This document shows positions 58,164 to 58,179 of a DNA stretch of 58,179 nucleotides, in pieces. Each line of letters begins with the position of its first letter. Position 1 is the stretch's first letter. The notes beneath the pieces are model-generated. The model ran no database searches, was not told the origin of the DNA, and saw only the letters and a program-made list of their open reading frames with translations. Source of the DNA: an uncultured Alphaproteobacteria bacterium (GTDB lineage Bacteria; Pseudomonadota; Alphaproteobacteria; RF32; CAG-239). The stretch covers positions 1-58,179 of the forward strand of contig CAKQPS010000008.1 in NCBI GenBank assembly GCA_934270475.1, in the 5' to 3' direction. The translations under genes were made by a program, and so were the position numbers.

Positions 58164-58179
58164 GTTTTAAATTCTTTTA

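Noticed and set aside
58053..58171. CRISPR array (recurring GTTTTAAA)
   Set aside because: The repeated part is only about 8-15 bases and imperfect, the units contain terminator stems, and no cas gene is present.

Overview
The window looks like a chromosome segment from a low-GC, probably host- or gut-associated alphaproteobacterium. The signs are an rpsL-rpsG-fusA-tuf string, a rimP-nusA-YlxR/L7Ae fusion-infB-rbfA operon, Gram-negative envelope genes (FadL-type porin, MltG, autotransporter) and type IV pilin-like genes with a short GRSMIEMLGVLAIIGV-type motif. No rRNA is present, so placement below class level is inference.

Positions 1-36,460 are mostly core genome. In order: the str operon (minus); a FadL-family outer membrane protein; a PilT/DotB-like secretion ATPase, a single-pass membrane protein and a pilin-like gene whose upstream start is put out of frame by a (CT)8 tract; a repeat-rich spacer; the rimP to rbfA translation operon (minus); pgpA; two paralogous, unrecognised 'THCYG' proteins that may be alpha/beta-hydrolase-like; mltG, fabF and acpP; a lactate dehydrogenase, an MtaB-like methylthiotransferase without the usual C-terminal domain, and ftsY; a MATE transporter; a small gene plus an 1125-residue protein with pertussis-toxin-like ADP-ribosyltransferase motifs and a repeat-rich C-terminus; a PhoB-type regulator with rpe; a ferritin-like protein; a CorC/HlyC-type membrane protein; and the CDP-glucose pair rfbF-rfbG. 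A tRNA-Gln(UUG) closes this part.

From the tRNA to the window end (about 36.46-58.18 kb) the DNA is AT-rich and accessory. It carries an HTH protein, an atypical C5 cytosine methyltransferase, an HUH Rep-like protein, three serine recombinase genes (one resolvase-type, one large and intact, one catalytically degenerate) and a relic of a fourth. It also carries two copies of a three-gene DUF3768 cassette, an autotransporter, a probable AlwI-type IIS restriction system with two D12 adenine methyltransferases, and a coiled-coil membrane protein coupled to an RX4H (HEPN-like) protein. A GNAT acetyltransferase and a small zinc-ribbon protein follow. Related ~95-bp non-coding repeats lie at 36.73 and 57.64 kb, near both ends of this region. 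Repeated intergenic elements inside it suggest that several integrative elements accumulated here by stepwise insertion and duplication.

The most interesting candidates are the possible CT-tract switch of the pilin gene, the ADP-ribosyltransferase-like effector, the coiled-coil/HEPN pair beside the restriction system, and the duplicated recombinase plus DUF3768 modules with their conserved structured spacers.
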